Shown: in pieces, positions 1 to 7,939 of the stretch
Position numbering within the stretch: the first letter of the stretch is position 1
How the letters are laid out: the number at the start of each line of letters is the position of its first letter
Origin: Bacillus sp. ISL-41
GTDB taxonomy: Bacteria; Bacillota; Bacilli; Bacillales; Cytobacillaceae
DNA: 64,000 bases
Direction of reading: 5' to 3'
Assembly: GCF_018613235.1 (NCBI RefSeq)
Contig: NZ_JAGGQP010000011.1
Coordinates: 1 to 64,000 of the forward strand
Notes under the pieces: generated by a model
What the model saw: only the letters and a program-made list of their open reading frames with translations
The model's database searches: none
Told to the model about the DNA's origin: nothing
Made by a program: the position numbers and the translations under genes

Positions 1-48
1 GGCTTCATTTATTGAGGGAGTTTAGTTAATTCAGAAAGTAGGTGCAAA

Positions 49-462
49 ATGTCATCAGGAAGAGATAAAATGATAACCGCTTTAAAAGGCATTGTAGTTC
101 CTAAACTTAGAGAAAAAGGATTTAAAGGTTCTTTTCCTCATTTTCGACGAATCAGCGATGAAAAAATAGATTTAATTACGTTTCAATTTGACAGGTATGG
201 TGGAGGATTCTTTATTGAAGTTGCTGCTTGTTCTCCAGAAGGCTTTACCCATTCCTGGGGCGAGAAAGTTCCGCCAAATAAAGTAACCGCACACGACCTA
301 CATCCCGATGACAGGTTAAGATTGAATGATAAAGGTGGTCAATGGTTCAGGTATGACATAGAAAATGCAACTGAGAACATTTATGAAAATGTAGCAAATG
401 AGGTCTTATACCATCTATATGAAGCCGAAGAACATTGGCATAAAAGCAATAATTCTTATTGA
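49..462 (+). CDS. DUF4304-like hypothetical protein
   Basis: A 137-residue soluble protein without signal peptide or membrane segment. The opening, a helix followed by LREKGFKG and a HFRRI strand and then ITFQFDRYGGGFFIEV, matches the layout I remember for DUF4304: a basic helix, 'GFK', an aromatic residue and a beta sheet. The function of that family is unknown. The start is an ATG eight bases after a weak AGGTG-like site. It stands alone; the next gene follows after about 100 bases with its own strong ribosome binding site. Family assignment is by recognition only. Confidence 0.6.
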   Translation: MSSGRDKMITALKGIVVPKLREKGFKGSFPHFRRISDEKIDLITFQFDRYGGGFFIEVAACSPEGFTHSWGEKVPPNKVTAHDLHPDDRLRLNDKGGQWFRYDIENATENIYENVANEVLYHLYEAEEHWHKSNNSY

Positions 463-569
463 ACTATCGGGTGCGTTGATCCAAGAAGGATTAACCGCCT
501 TTTTTGTTGAATTCCTTATTGAACAAACGTGGCAGGTTAGCTAAAAAAGAAGGGGAAGGAGGTTTGGGC

Positions 570-974
570 ATGAAAGAAGTGTGGGAGAGATGGGAACCTG
601 TTGAGGACTTTCCAGAGACAATTTATTTAGAAAGTTTAGTTGACGGTAAAAATGGTCTCACTTTGGTTTTTGAAACTGAAGACTCCAATACAAAGATCAT
701 TATAAATTTTGACAGCCACGTATTATCTTACAAGAACACCGATGAAGGGGATATTTTTGAAACTTGGCGTAATTTATCAAAGAATTTTGGTGATGAATTC
801 TATACAAAATGGGCACTTTTCAAGGTTAGGAAGTCTTCATACCTAAAGTGGTTCCTGAGAGGAACACCGGGGAAATGGTCTGAAAAGGATATTGAGCATT
901 TTGTATTTAAGACTCCAGCCGATGTGATTGAAGTGTTATCAAACTACTCACCGACTATTGAAATTCAAGTATAA
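570..974 (+). CDS. hypothetical protein, 134 aa
   Basis: I do not recognise a family. The reading frame is open from 504, but the ATG at 570 sits seven bases after a strong AAGGAGG and is the better start. The protein is acidic and soluble, rich in beta-forming stretches (LTLVFETED, TKIIINFDSHVLSYK) followed by a W/F-rich middle. It resembles small immunity-type or uncharacterised Bacillus proteins only in general composition. It shares its orientation with the DUF4304-like gene upstream and is closed by the terminator at 1103-1141. Confidence 0.55.
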   Translation: MKEVWERWEPVEDFPETIYLESLVDGKNGLTLVFETEDSNTKIIINFDSHVLSYKNTDEGDIFETWRNLSKNFGDEFYTKWALFKVRKSSYLKWFLRGTPGKWSEKDIEHFVFKTPADVIEVLSNYSPTIEIQV

Positions 975-1102
975 ATGCTATTGACTACCTATCCGATGCA
1001 TAATAGGTATTGCTCAATATGTCCTTGGAGCAGTTTTCTTATTTAGAGATTGTGAAGGATTATACTTAAACTAAAGGGTGCTTTAGCGAAATAAGATAAT
1101 AC

Positions 1103-1141
1103 AAAAAAGGCTTAGAGTTGAAAATAACTCTAAGCCTTTTT
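1103..1141 (+). terminator. rho-independent terminator
   Basis: A 16-bp perfect stem (AAAAAGGCTTAGAGTT paired with its complement) with a short loop and a T run at the 3' side. It lies about 130 bases after the 134-aa gene. The A-rich 5' arm makes it usable from both strands. Confidence 0.8.
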
Positions 1142-1816
1142 GCCAGCGAAATATATTGTGGTTTGTGTTGTGAAATTTCCTGCTATTTGCCGTGCGATTT
1201 AACGTTTTGCACCTCACAAGTAAACCCGTTAAATTATGAATGGCGAGTTTAACTTTTTTTTATACAAATAACGATGCACTTCAACTGTCATTTCGGCATG
1301 TATTTTTAGGAAACTACCTCTAAACGGAACCCTTTAGTTTTTTAACGGGTCTAGCTTCTTATGACTTCAATGTAGCAGGAAAGAAAAATGGTTAATGTAG
1401 ATCTGTAAGCCCAAGGTGATAACTTGCTTGTAGTCCAACCATTAATATAATTTGGCAAAACTCGTCCAGCCTATTATATATTGGGCGGTTCTTTCAACGA
1501 TCCCAGTGAGGGGGAAAGAAGTTCAAATAAATCATTTAGATAAACATGGATATATTCTACTAGATCAATGGATAGAGTGAGGGGGCTAACAGGGAGGTTG
1601 ATTACATCCCAGTAGCGGTCATCTTTTTTATTACAAAAAGTAAGTTATTCAGTTATTCCGAGAACAGCCAGAATAGTGAGGACAATAAATACAATTGATT
1701 CATTCTCCTATATTTGATGTTCTTTATAATTTTTTCACTCTACATACTTTCTCCATGATTCGCTTTTATATTTAAAGCATAGAAACAAACATCATCACCA
1801 GAAAGGAGGGGCTAGC
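1142..1816. other. gene-free stretch
   Basis: About 675 bases with stops in all frames. I see no coding remnant I can name and no strong hairpin. The last 100 bases are AT-rich and probably hold the promoter of the SHOCT operon that begins at 1817. Confidence 0.4.
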
Positions 1817-2041
1817 ATGATGGGACCTGGTTTTGGAGCAGCTGGGTGCGGACCGATTGGCTTACTTATTGGTTTGTTCTTGATTGGTCTCCTGATCTAC
1901 TTGTTGAAGAACAGGAAGAAATCAGATGAGGCGAACCTGCCTGATTCTAGTAAAGCAATGGAACAATTGAAGATGCGGCTGGCACAAGGGGACATCACCC
2001 CGGAAGAGTACCAAAAGATGAAAGATATTGTTTCAAAATAA
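1817..2041 (+). CDS. small SHOCT-domain membrane protein (1 of 5)
   Basis: A 74-residue protein. A Gly-rich start (MMGPGFGAAGCGPIG) leads into one membrane helix of about 20 residues (LLIGLFLIGLLIYLL), a basic stop, a linker and a C-terminal SHOCT motif (LKMRLAQGDITPEEYQKM). SHOCT is a short C-terminal domain found in many bacterial membrane proteins and is thought to mediate oligomerisation. The start follows AAAGGAGGGG. This is the first gene of a run of related small genes to 3645, probably one operon. Its substrate or partner is not visible. Confidence 0.8.
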   Translation: MMGPGFGAAGCGPIGLLIGLFLIGLLIYLLKNRKKSDEANLPDSSKAMEQLKMRLAQGDITPEEYQKMKDIVSK

Positions 2042-2116
2042 CAGTTTTCGCTTCATACTTTCTACAAATTTTTAAAAGAGAATGAAAGTATAAAGAAATG
2101 GAAAGGAGAGAAGGAA

Positions 2117-2365
2117 ATGATGATGGGACCTGGGTATGGTTACTTTGGAGGCTTCGGGATGGGAGGTGGATCCTTGATGATGATAATAGTTTTACTGGCA
2201 GTCGGCTATCTGCTGTATCTGGCTTTCAACCAGAATAGAAGGAGTGAACAAACGCTTCCACTCCAGGCAGTGAACAATCAAGCAATTGATCTTGCCAAGG
2301 GCAGGTTGGCAAGAGGAGAAATCACTGTCGAAGAATTCGAACAAATGAAAGCAAATCTTTTATAA
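2117..2365 (+). CDS. small SHOCT-domain membrane protein (2 of 5)
   Basis: An 82-residue paralogue of the gene before it: a Met/Gly/Tyr-rich head (MMMGPGYGYFGGFGMGGG), one membrane helix (LMMIIVLLAVGYLLYLAF), a linker and a SHOCT tail (AKGRLARGEITVEEFEQM). It has its own GGAGAGAAGG site. The Met-rich head would sit at the outer face or in the membrane if the basic residues after the helix are cytoplasmic. A metal role is possible given the Met content and the neighbouring Met-rich protein, but that is inference. Confidence 0.8.
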   Translation: MMMGPGYGYFGGFGMGGGSLMMIIVLLAVGYLLYLAFNQNRRSEQTLPLQAVNNQAIDLAKGRLARGEITVEEFEQMKANLL

Positions 2366-2414
2366 AAAGTTGCATCAAAAATCTTATAAAAATAATAAAA
2401 TTGGAGTGTTTACT

Positions 2415-2849
2415 ATGATGAAAAAGACAATTATTACTGGCGCATTAGCAGCAGCCCTTATCGCAACAGGAGGTACAGGATTGTATATGGCATCCGCGAA
2501 GGAAAATGCAGTTAATCCTGCTGATTTTATGAAGGAGCAGGGAATTGATTTCAAGAATATGGCTAACATCATGGGTGAGGGCAACTTTGAAAATATGCAG
2601 GAGTTCATGGGTGAACAGGGTGTAAATATCGATGAGATGAATCAGATGATGGAATCAGGAGATTTTGATGATATGCAAAAATTCATGGATGACCAGAATA
2701 TCAACTTTGGACAAATGAAGCCTTATATGCAGGAAATGCATCCTGATATGAGCACTAAAGACATTGAGGAAATGTATAAAGGGATGCATGGCACAGGTGG
2801 CGCATCTAACAGCAGGAATTTCCAGGGTATGGGGAACATGGGCTTATAA
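2415..2849 (+). CDS. secreted or anchored Met-rich protein with internal repeats
   Basis: A 144-residue protein. The frame is open from 2370, but the ATG at 2415 (MMKKTIITGALAAALIATG) gives a normal signal peptide or anchor and follows TTGGAG. The mature part is about 15% Met and holds three or four loose repeats of about 25 residues (DFMKEQGIDFKNM, EFMGEQGVNIDEM, KFMDDQNINFGQM). Methionine clusters outside the membrane often bind Cu(I); with copper genes elsewhere in the window, a copper-buffering role is plausible but unproven. It lies inside the SHOCT operon. Confidence 0.7.
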   Translation: MMKKTIITGALAAALIATGGTGLYMASAKENAVNPADFMKEQGIDFKNMANIMGEGNFENMQEFMGEQGVNIDEMNQMMESGDFDDMQKFMDDQNINFGQMKPYMQEMHPDMSTKDIEEMYKGMHGTGGASNSRNFQGMGNMGL

Positions 2850-2860
2850 AATCTTACCGA

Positions 2861-2878
2861 GGGCCGGTTTTCCGGCCC
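2861..2878 (+). promoter_or_regulatory. intercistronic GC-rich hairpin
   Basis: GGGCCGG and CCGGCCC form a 7-bp stem with a four-base loop just after the Met-rich gene. No T run follows, so it looks like an mRNA-stabilising or attenuating stem rather than a full terminator. The next SHOCT gene starts 30 bases later. Confidence 0.5.
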
Positions 2879-2907
2879 TAATACCAAAATTCAGGAGGAA
2901 TGGAACA

Positions 2908-3093
2908 ATGTTTACGCTGTTGATCTTGGCAATAGGTTTTTACCTTTACAAAACAGGCGATTTACAAAAATTCTTTGGGAAGATGGGTACTCACGTTCCA
3001 GATAATAACTCGGCCAGACAAACCATTGATTTGAGGTATGCTGCAGGCAAAATTACCGAAGAAGAATACGTTAAATTGAAAAATCTTATTTAA
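2908..3093 (+). CDS. small SHOCT-domain membrane protein (3 of 5)
   Basis: A 61-residue protein whose real start is the ATG at 2908 after AGGAGGAATGGAAC; the open frame upstream overlaps the previous gene and is not used. One short N-terminal helix (MFTLLILAIGFYLYKTGDL) is followed by a linker and a SHOCT tail (DLRYAAGKITEEEYVKL). Its 'GFYLYKTGDLQKFF' resembles the N-terminus of the fifth member, so genes 3 and 5 form one subtype and genes 1, 2 and 4 (Gly/Met-rich heads) another. Confidence 0.75.
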   Translation: MFTLLILAIGFYLYKTGDLQKFFGKMGTHVPDNNSARQTIDLRYAAGKITEEEYVKLKNLI

Positions 3094-3112
3094 TATAAAG
3101 GAGTAATGACAA

Positions 3113-3394
3113 ATGATGAACGGTCACATGGGTTCATTTTTAAACGGATATGGATATAGCGGTCCATCCGGCTTCACCCAGTTTGGAATGATGCCATACT
3201 TTAACTCGTCTACATTAATTTTCCTTGTTCTAATTGCAATTGGAGTATTTTTTCTGATGAAAAACCAGTCTTTATCCAAGGCGAATTCGGGGAATATCCA
3301 ATCATTAGAAGCTGAAGAAATGGCAAAGTTAAGGTATGCAAGAGGAGAGATTACCTTAGAAGAATTCCAGCAAATTTTAATAACGATTAAATAG
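3113..3394 (+). CDS. small SHOCT-domain membrane protein (4 of 5)
   Basis: A 93-residue protein with a Met/Gly/aromatic head (MMNGHMGSFLNGYGYSG), one membrane helix (LIFLVLIAIGVFFLM), a linker and a SHOCT tail (AKLRYARGEITLEEFQQI). The site AAAGGAG lies ahead of the ATG. Same design as the first two members. It is separated from the next gene by about 17 bases, consistent with one transcript. Confidence 0.78.
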   Translation: MMNGHMGSFLNGYGYSGPSGFTQFGMMPYFNSSTLIFLVLIAIGVFFLMKNQSLSKANSGNIQSLEAEEMAKLRYARGEITLEEFQQILITIK

Positions 3395-3411
3395 TAATCG
3401 AGGTGAATGAA

Positions 3412-3645
3412 GTGATTACTCTTATATTAGCAGCCATAGTCTTCTATTATTTATTGAGGACTGGAGATCTGTTCAAACTGATCAAGATGACAAGGAAGCT
3501 GATTGTTGACCTTATGTACTCTTTCAAAAAGCAGAAACAAGATTCATTACAAAAGGAATCTCCTTCTGAAACTCTTAAACTGCGTTACGTCAAAGGCGAG
3601 ATTTCTCAAAGTGAATATGAAATGATTTCTAAAAACCTATTCTAA
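3412..3645 (+). CDS. small SHOCT-domain membrane protein (5 of 5)
   Basis: A 77-residue protein from the GTG at 3412, six bases after AGGTG; a GTG at 3403 is in frame but lies on the ribosome binding site. One N-terminal helix (ITLILAAIVFYYLL) continues to a basic amphipathic linker and a SHOCT tail (LKLRYVKGEISQSEYEMI). It is the last gene before the terminator at 3645-3676. Confidence 0.7.
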   Translation: MITLILAAIVFYYLLRTGDLFKLIKMTRKLIVDLMYSFKKQKQDSLQKESPSETLKLRYVKGEISQSEYEMISKNLF

Positions 3646-3676
3646 AAGAAAGCTGCCAAACGGCAGCTTTCTTTTT
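3645..3676. terminator. terminator closing the SHOCT operon
   Basis: AAAGAAAGCTGCC and its complement form a strong stem around a short AAAC loop, with T runs. It overlaps the stop of the fifth SHOCT gene and lies 3' of the minus-strand gene 3699-4064, so it can serve both. Confidence 0.85.
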
Positions 3677-3698
3677 ATCAGTTTTACGATGACTTCTT

Positions 3699-4064
3699 TT
3701 AGAAAAGCGAAACAAATCCCCAACCTGCTGTTGCAAATAGAGTGATGAGTCCTAGTGTCAGACCAATCAGTTGCCTGTTTCCCTTTTTCTGTTGATTTAA
3801 ATATTCTTTGTAATCTATTTCCCCGCGAGCAAACTTGAGTCCGATTTCATCTGGCTCAATTCGGTACAGCTTACCACCCTTATCAGCCAGTGCGATTTTT
3901 GAAATCACTCCGTGGTTCTCAGCTGGAAAGGGTTGGCCTGCTTCAATGGCAAATCTGCCTTCCCCGATCAATTCAATATACAACGGGCGATATACTGTGA
4001 ATTGAACGATTTGTTCGGCGGTATAGTATGATACCTGGTCGATATTATGATGAGAAACACACAA
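3699..4064 (-). CDS. SHOCT-like protein with C-terminal membrane helix
   Basis: About 121 residues. A soluble beta-rich first part (QIVQFTVYRPLYIELIGEGRFAIEAG) is followed by a SHOCT-like segment (IGLKFARGEIDYKEYL) near residues 75-95 and a C-terminal membrane helix (LIGLTLGLITLFATAGWGFV). This is the reverse order of the five SHOCT proteins facing it. The start is ambiguous: the GTG at 4073 lies on the GAGGTG site, so the TTG at 4064 six bases further is preferred. It is convergent with the SHOCT operon and divergent from the methyltransferase. No function is known to me. Confidence 0.6.
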   Translation of the reverse strand: MCVSHHNIDQVSYYTAEQIVQFTVYRPLYIELIGEGRFAIEAGQPFPAENHGVISKIALADKGGKLYRIEPDEIGLKFARGEIDYKEYLNQQKKGNRQLIGLTLGLITLFATAGWGFVSLF

Positions 4065-4182
4065 TTTTTTCACCTCATTAAAATTATATTATAAAGGTTC
4101 AAAAATGGAACTAGAAATACCTTTATTCATTCTTTGTGCACAGTTTGCCAGTATAATGGTCACTAATCCGTATTCAGAGAGG

Positions 4183-4812
4183 ATGGTTTCATTGGAACAG
4201 GAATTAAATGAGAAAATTAAAAAAAGATACAACCGAGTTTCAAAGATTTATGACAGTATGGATAAGATGATTCGAGAAGATTGGAGGAGGGACTTGTTGG
4301 CTGGCGCATATGGTGATGTCCTGGAAGCAGGGGTAGGTACTGGGGCGAACCTATCTTTTTATCCGAGTAGTATTAAGTCCTTGATTGGAGTGGATTTCAG
4401 CAGCGATATGTTAAAGTATGCAAAACAGAAAGCTTCACAACTAAATGCGCCTTATAAAATGGAACTGATTGAGGGTGACATCCAGGAACTGCCCTTTTCG
4501 GACAACGGCTTTGATACGGTAGTATCTACCTGTGTGTTTTGCTCTGTACCAGACCCGGTGTTGGGTCTAGAAGAACTGAGAAGGGTTTGCAAACCGGACG
4601 GACAGATTCTTATGCTTGAGCATATGAGAAGCGAAAACCAGGCGGCAGGACTTGTAATGGATTTACTGAATCCAGTAACAGTGCGAATGTGGGGAGCAAA
4701 TATAAACCGGGAGACAATGGCAAACATTAAATCAGCAGGATTGTCAGTTGTTGCCGAAGAAAGACTAATGGGGTCAATAATGAGAAGACTGTTGCTTTCT
4801 CCAAATAAATAG
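4183..4812 (+). CDS. class I SAM-dependent methyltransferase
   Basis: About 209 residues from the ATG at 4183. Motif I (VLEAGVGTGANLSFYP), the acidic ribose-binding residue in IGVDFSSDML, motif II (LPFSDNGFDTVVS) and a LRRVCKPDGQILMLEH strand make a UbiE/Methyltransf_11-type Rossmann fold. Related Bacillus proteins are annotated as phospholipid or quinone methyltransferases; the substrate cannot be read here. The frame is open from 4105, but a TATAAT at 4152-4157 lies inside that extension and the extra residues look unrelated to the fold. A TTG at 4192 is better spaced from GAGAGG and is a further alternative. Confidence 0.8.
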   Translation: MVSLEQELNEKIKKRYNRVSKIYDSMDKMIREDWRRDLLAGAYGDVLEAGVGTGANLSFYPSSIKSLIGVDFSSDMLKYAKQKASQLNAPYKMELIEGDIQELPFSDNGFDTVVSTCVFCSVPDPVLGLEELRRVCKPDGQILMLEHMRSENQAAGLVMDLLNPVTVRMWGANINRETMANIKSAGLSVVAEERLMGSIMRRLLLSPNK

Positions 4813-4821
4813 ATCTATGTA

Positions 4822-4856
4822 ACAAAAAACGGTTCAAGAACAGAACCGTTTTTTGT
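4822..4856 (+). terminator. rho-independent terminator
   Basis: ACAAAAAACGGTTC and its complement form a 14-bp stem with a seven-base loop and a T run, ten bases after the methyltransferase stop. Confidence 0.85.
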
Positions 4857-5068
4857 TTGGTGTTACTAATTTTTTTTCGACTTATTCTCAATTGACTATT
4901 TGTGTTAGGAAAGCGAAATTCACCAATAAATAGGATATGCCATTCCTGCTAAAAGGGTAAGCATAGTATAGAACATGACAGTAGAATTGTCATTTCTGTG
5001 TCTGTCGAGGTTGAATCTGAAGTATTATTCCTTTTAAAATACGTTAGTGTCTCAGCGTGGACCTACAA

Positions 5069-5350
5069 TCAAATTTTCTTAAGGCGGATTTTGTTGTTGG
5101 AGTTCACTTCCATTTCCAGGAGATTTTCTCCTTCCCAGTTTAGCAGTTTACGTAGTTCACAGGGTATCGTTAAGTTACCATTATATAGTGTTGCCTGATT
5201 TAAGTATTTATCTTCGTGGTCTTTCTCAATAACAATAGTATCTTTTTCGTTATAAATATAAAGCAATTGACCATCTTCAATTCCCAGCTCATGTGTTACT
5301 TTCTTCGGTATGATGATTTGGCCATTATTATAGAGTTTCCTGATTAGCAT
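5069..5350 (-). CDS. AbrB/SpoVT-type DNA-binding protein with two swapped-hairpin segments
   Basis: A 93-residue protein. Residues 1-42 (LYNNGQIIIPKKVTHELGI) have the beta-alpha-beta pattern of the SpoVT/AbrB domain, including the 'G-x-I-x-I-P-K' signature. Residues 50-93 repeat the pattern (LYNGNLTIPCELRKLLNW), so the protein may carry two half-sites in one chain or be a degenerate duplication. Such proteins are transition-state regulators or antitoxins; no toxin gene is adjacent, which argues for a regulator. The start follows GGAGTGAG. Confidence 0.75.
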   Translation of the reverse strand: MLIRKLYNNGQIIIPKKVTHELGIEDGQLLYIYNEKDTIVIEKDHEDKYLNQATLYNGNLTIPCELRKLLNWEGENLLEMEVNSNNKIRLKKI

Positions 5351-5747
5351 GTCTTCTCACTCCAATTAAGGATTGTTACTCTGTGGTGTTCACAAAGTTT
5401 TATTAACCTATGGTATCGAATAAATGAGAAGAAAGTATGCAGCGAGTTAATGTATATAAAAAAAATCCAAAATGTATTAATAAAAGTTCAACCCAAGTTG
5501 AGAAGAATGATTGAATATCCATAGTTATTGCACAAATATACGCTAACATGTAGGGTGGTTACTCCTTACCCCCCCTCGAAGAAACGGTCCGCATACAGCC
5601 GTTTCTTCATTTATAAATAGCTAATTAACCAATCTATCTAACAGTAATGCCCAACAAAGGAAATGTGGTAATCCTGTGTGTCCCTCCATAAAAAATCCAC
5701 GATTTCCATGTATGATGGTGGAGAATGACATAGAAGAGGTGATATAA
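5351..5747. other. gene-free stretch
   Basis: About 400 AT-rich bases between the AbrB-like gene (leaving on the minus strand) and lgt. The only clear structure is the hairpin at 5578-5608. Promoters of both genes probably lie here. Confidence 0.4.
5578..5608. terminator. hairpin, possible terminator
   Basis: GAAGAAACGG and CCGTTTCTTC form a 10-bp perfect stem with an 11-base loop. The flank is AT-rich but not a clean T run and no gene ends just before it, so it could be the remains of a terminator of a lost gene or part of the lgt leader. Confidence 0.45.
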
Positions 5748-6569
5748 ATGGGGAATTATGAACCAATTGATCGAATAGCCTTGGAATTAGGCCCTATCAC
5801 TATTTATTGGTACGGCGTTATTATTGGCTTTGGGATGATTTTAGGATGGATACTTGCTACAAGAGAAGTAAAAAGAAGAGGGTTACATCAGGATGTCTTT
5901 TCAGATCTGCTTCTATGGGCGATCCCGATTTCTCTCCTTAGTGCTAGGTTATATTATGTTTTGTTCAAACTAGATTACTATTTGGACAATCCAGGACAGA
6001 TTCTAGCAATCTGGGAAGGCGGCATAGCCATCCATGGAGGATTGATCGGTGCGGTAGCAACCTCGATAGTGTATGCGCGAAAAAAAGACATTTCCTTCTG
6101 GCAACTTGCCGACATAGCGGCTCCTAGCATTATTCTCGGGCAGGCCATTGGTCGATGGGGAAACTTCATGAACCAGGAAGCGCATGGAACAGAGGTGACA
6201 AGAACCTTTCTTGAAGATTTAATGCTTCCAGACTGGATTATTAACCAGATGTATATAGATGGAGCGTATTACCACCCAACCTTTTTGTATGAATCTTTAT
6301 GGAATCTTTCAGGTTTTTTTGTACTCCTTGCCATCAGAAAGTTCGGAGTCAAGCGGGGAGAAGTTTTCCTTTCTTATCTCATTTGGTATTCAGTAGGCAG
6401 GTTTTTTGTGGAGGGATTGAGGACAGACAGTCTAATGGTAACGGATGGATTAAGAATAGCCCAGGTTCTGTCACTGGTTTTGATTGGCCTTTCTCTTTCA
6501 CTCGTCTGGTATCGAAGGCGTAAAGGATTGGCAGATGAGTCATATAAAGAAAGTGCTGCTACTCAGTAG
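5748..6569 (+). CDS. lgt: prolipoprotein diacylglyceryl transferase
   Basis: A 273-residue membrane protein with about seven membrane segments. It transfers diacylglycerol from phosphatidylglycerol to the lipobox cysteine of prolipoproteins. The Lgt signature region ([13 protein letters not shown]), the AIHGGLIGA segment and the C-terminal [11 protein letters not shown] with its conserved Arg/Glu are all present. The length is normal. The start follows AGAGGTG. It is monocistronic and far from the usual hprK/ppaX neighbours, so it may be a second copy. Confidence 0.93.
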   Translation: MGNYEPIDRIALELGPITIYWYGVIIGFGMILGWILATREVKRRGLHQDVFSDLLLWAIPISLLSARLYYVLFKLDYYLDNPGQILAIWEGGIAIHGGLIGAVATSIVYARKKDISFWQLADIAAPSIILGQAIGRWGNFMNQEAHGTEVTRTFLEDLMLPDWIINQMYIDGAYYHPTFLYESLWNLSGFFVLLAIRKFGVKRGEVFLSYLIWYSVGRFFVEGLRTDSLMVTDGLRIAQVLSLVLIGLSLSLVWYRRRKGLADESYKESAATQ

Positions 6570-6585
6570 CTTAAACACAAATCAT

Positions 6586-6617
6586 ACCCCCAGACGCCCA
6601 TAGAGATCTGGGGTTTT
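6586..6617 (+). terminator. terminator of lgt
   Basis: ACCCCCAGA pairs with TCTGGGGT across a 12-base loop, then TTTT, 17 bases after the lgt stop. Confidence 0.75.
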
Positions 6618-6645
6618 AAGTGAAGAATACCCATAAGATAAGAAA

Positions 6646-7551
6646 ATGACACCCTCCATAAATTCTCCTAAATTAAATGATAACATGGTTACTAAACTAA
6701 CAGGCAGGGGGAGTACAAAGATTAAGAATGTAATATTGAGTCATGCAATCATTCTGGTAACTCTCATATTTGCTTTCCTAATAGGTGCAATTTTTATCTT
6801 TTATGACAGAGGTGAATCACTTGATAAGGTGTTGGCATTGGGGGGGGATTTTGTAGGCCAAGCAACTTCAATAAAGGATTCGAATGAAAATGAGGGTCCA
6901 ATAAAGGAAAAGGTGATTGTAAGAATAAAGGACAAAGTGCTTCTTGACGCACCGGTGGTTAAACAATTTCCGGAACTTCCACGAGGATGTGAAGTAACTA
7001 GTCTTGCAATGTTGCTTCAATATAATGATATTGATGTTGATAAAATGGAATTAGCTTCAGGCATTAAGAAGAATCCAGTGTTGCTCAAAAAAAGAGAGGG
7101 TGTAACTTACTGGGGACATCCAAACGATGGCTATATTGGGGATATGTATACCTATAAGAAACCCGGATTTGGTGTTTACCATAGACCAATAACTGAGCTA
7201 GCAGAAAAATACTTACCTGGTAAAGTAAAGGATATAACGGGGGCTGACTTTTCCGAAATTAAAACCTATTTATCCTTGGACCTTCCGATATGGGTGATCA
7301 TTAATACAACTTATAAGAAGCTGCCGGCCTCTTCTTTTGAAGAATGGATAACGCCCTCTGGACCGGTATCAATCACATACAAAGAACATTCAGTCCTAAT
7401 TACTGGTTACGACGATAAATATATATATTTTAACGATCCTATCACGGGAATAAAAAACAGGAAAGAACCATACAGCAGTTTTGAGGAGGCCTGGGAGCAA
7501 ATGGGCAAGCAGGCCATAGTTATATTTACTGATTTCCTTATTTCTGAATAA
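6646..7551 (+). CDS. membrane-anchored C39-like (YvpB-type) cysteine peptidase
   Basis: A 301-residue protein. An N-terminal anchor (residues about 32-48, ILVTLIFAFLIGAIFIFY) leads to a peptidase_C39_2-like domain from about residue 100. The putative catalytic Cys is in RGCEVTSLAMLL, the His in EHSVLITGYDD and the Asp in YFNDPITG. The domain spacing matches YvpB-like proteins of bacilli, whose substrates are unknown. The start at 6646 has only a poor site (AAGATAAG); later ATGs are possible, but all keep the anchor. It stands between lgt and the multicopper oxidase without shared transcription. Confidence 0.75.
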   Translation: MTPSINSPKLNDNMVTKLTGRGSTKIKNVILSHAIILVTLIFAFLIGAIFIFYDRGESLDKVLALGGDFVGQATSIKDSNENEGPIKEKVIVRIKDKVLLDAPVVKQFPELPRGCEVTSLAMLLQYNDIDVDKMELASGIKKNPVLLKKREGVTYWGHPNDGYIGDMYTYKKPGFGVYHRPITELAEKYLPGKVKDITGADFSEIKTYLSLDLPIWVIINTTYKKLPASSFEEWITPSGPVSITYKEHSVLITGYDDKYIYFNDPITGIKNRKEPYSSFEEAWEQMGKQAIVIFTDFLISE

Positions 7552-7811
7552 GTGACATTAAGATTAACACAAATTTAAAAAGCTGTTTTGTAAATATGTT
7601 ATACATAAATTAGAACCGTATCTGGTTTTCTTGATTGAATCATGGGGTACAAATAAAAAGCGACAATATCTGTTACAGGATAAAATTCACCTGGTAATTT
7701 TAACGAAATGTAATAAATGTGTAATATGAATTGCACACTATGTGCACGTTGATTCGTTATTATTTAATTACTAGGCCCCCCCCTTTTTAATATAGATTCC
7801 TTCCTATGCAT

Positions 7812-7844
7812 GAAAGGCTGTCGTTTAAAATGCGACAGTCTTTC
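7812..7844 (+). terminator. hairpin terminator-like
   Basis: GAAAGGCTGTCG and its complement form a 12-bp stem with a nine-base loop. It lies 260 bases after the C39-like gene; the stretch between them has no gene. Confidence 0.6.
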
Positions 7845-7906
7845 TGTTATAGGTACGTTATTGGCATATGCATAAACCCTGTTAAGTCCTAAAACAGGGG
7901 TCAACC

Positions 7907-7937
7907 AAAAGGCTCCGGTAAATCACCGGAGCCTTTT
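7907..7937. terminator. terminator of the multicopper oxidase
   Basis: AAAAGGCTCCGGT and its complement form a 13-bp stem with a five-base loop, directly after the oxidase stop on the minus strand. The A-rich arm gives a T run in that direction. Confidence 0.85.
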
Positions 7938-7939
7938 GC

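Noticed and set aside
4105-4182. Extended N-terminus of the methyltransferase.
   Set aside because: A TATAAT lies inside and the extra residues do not fit the fold; the later start is preferred, though AAAGG before 4105 keeps some doubt.
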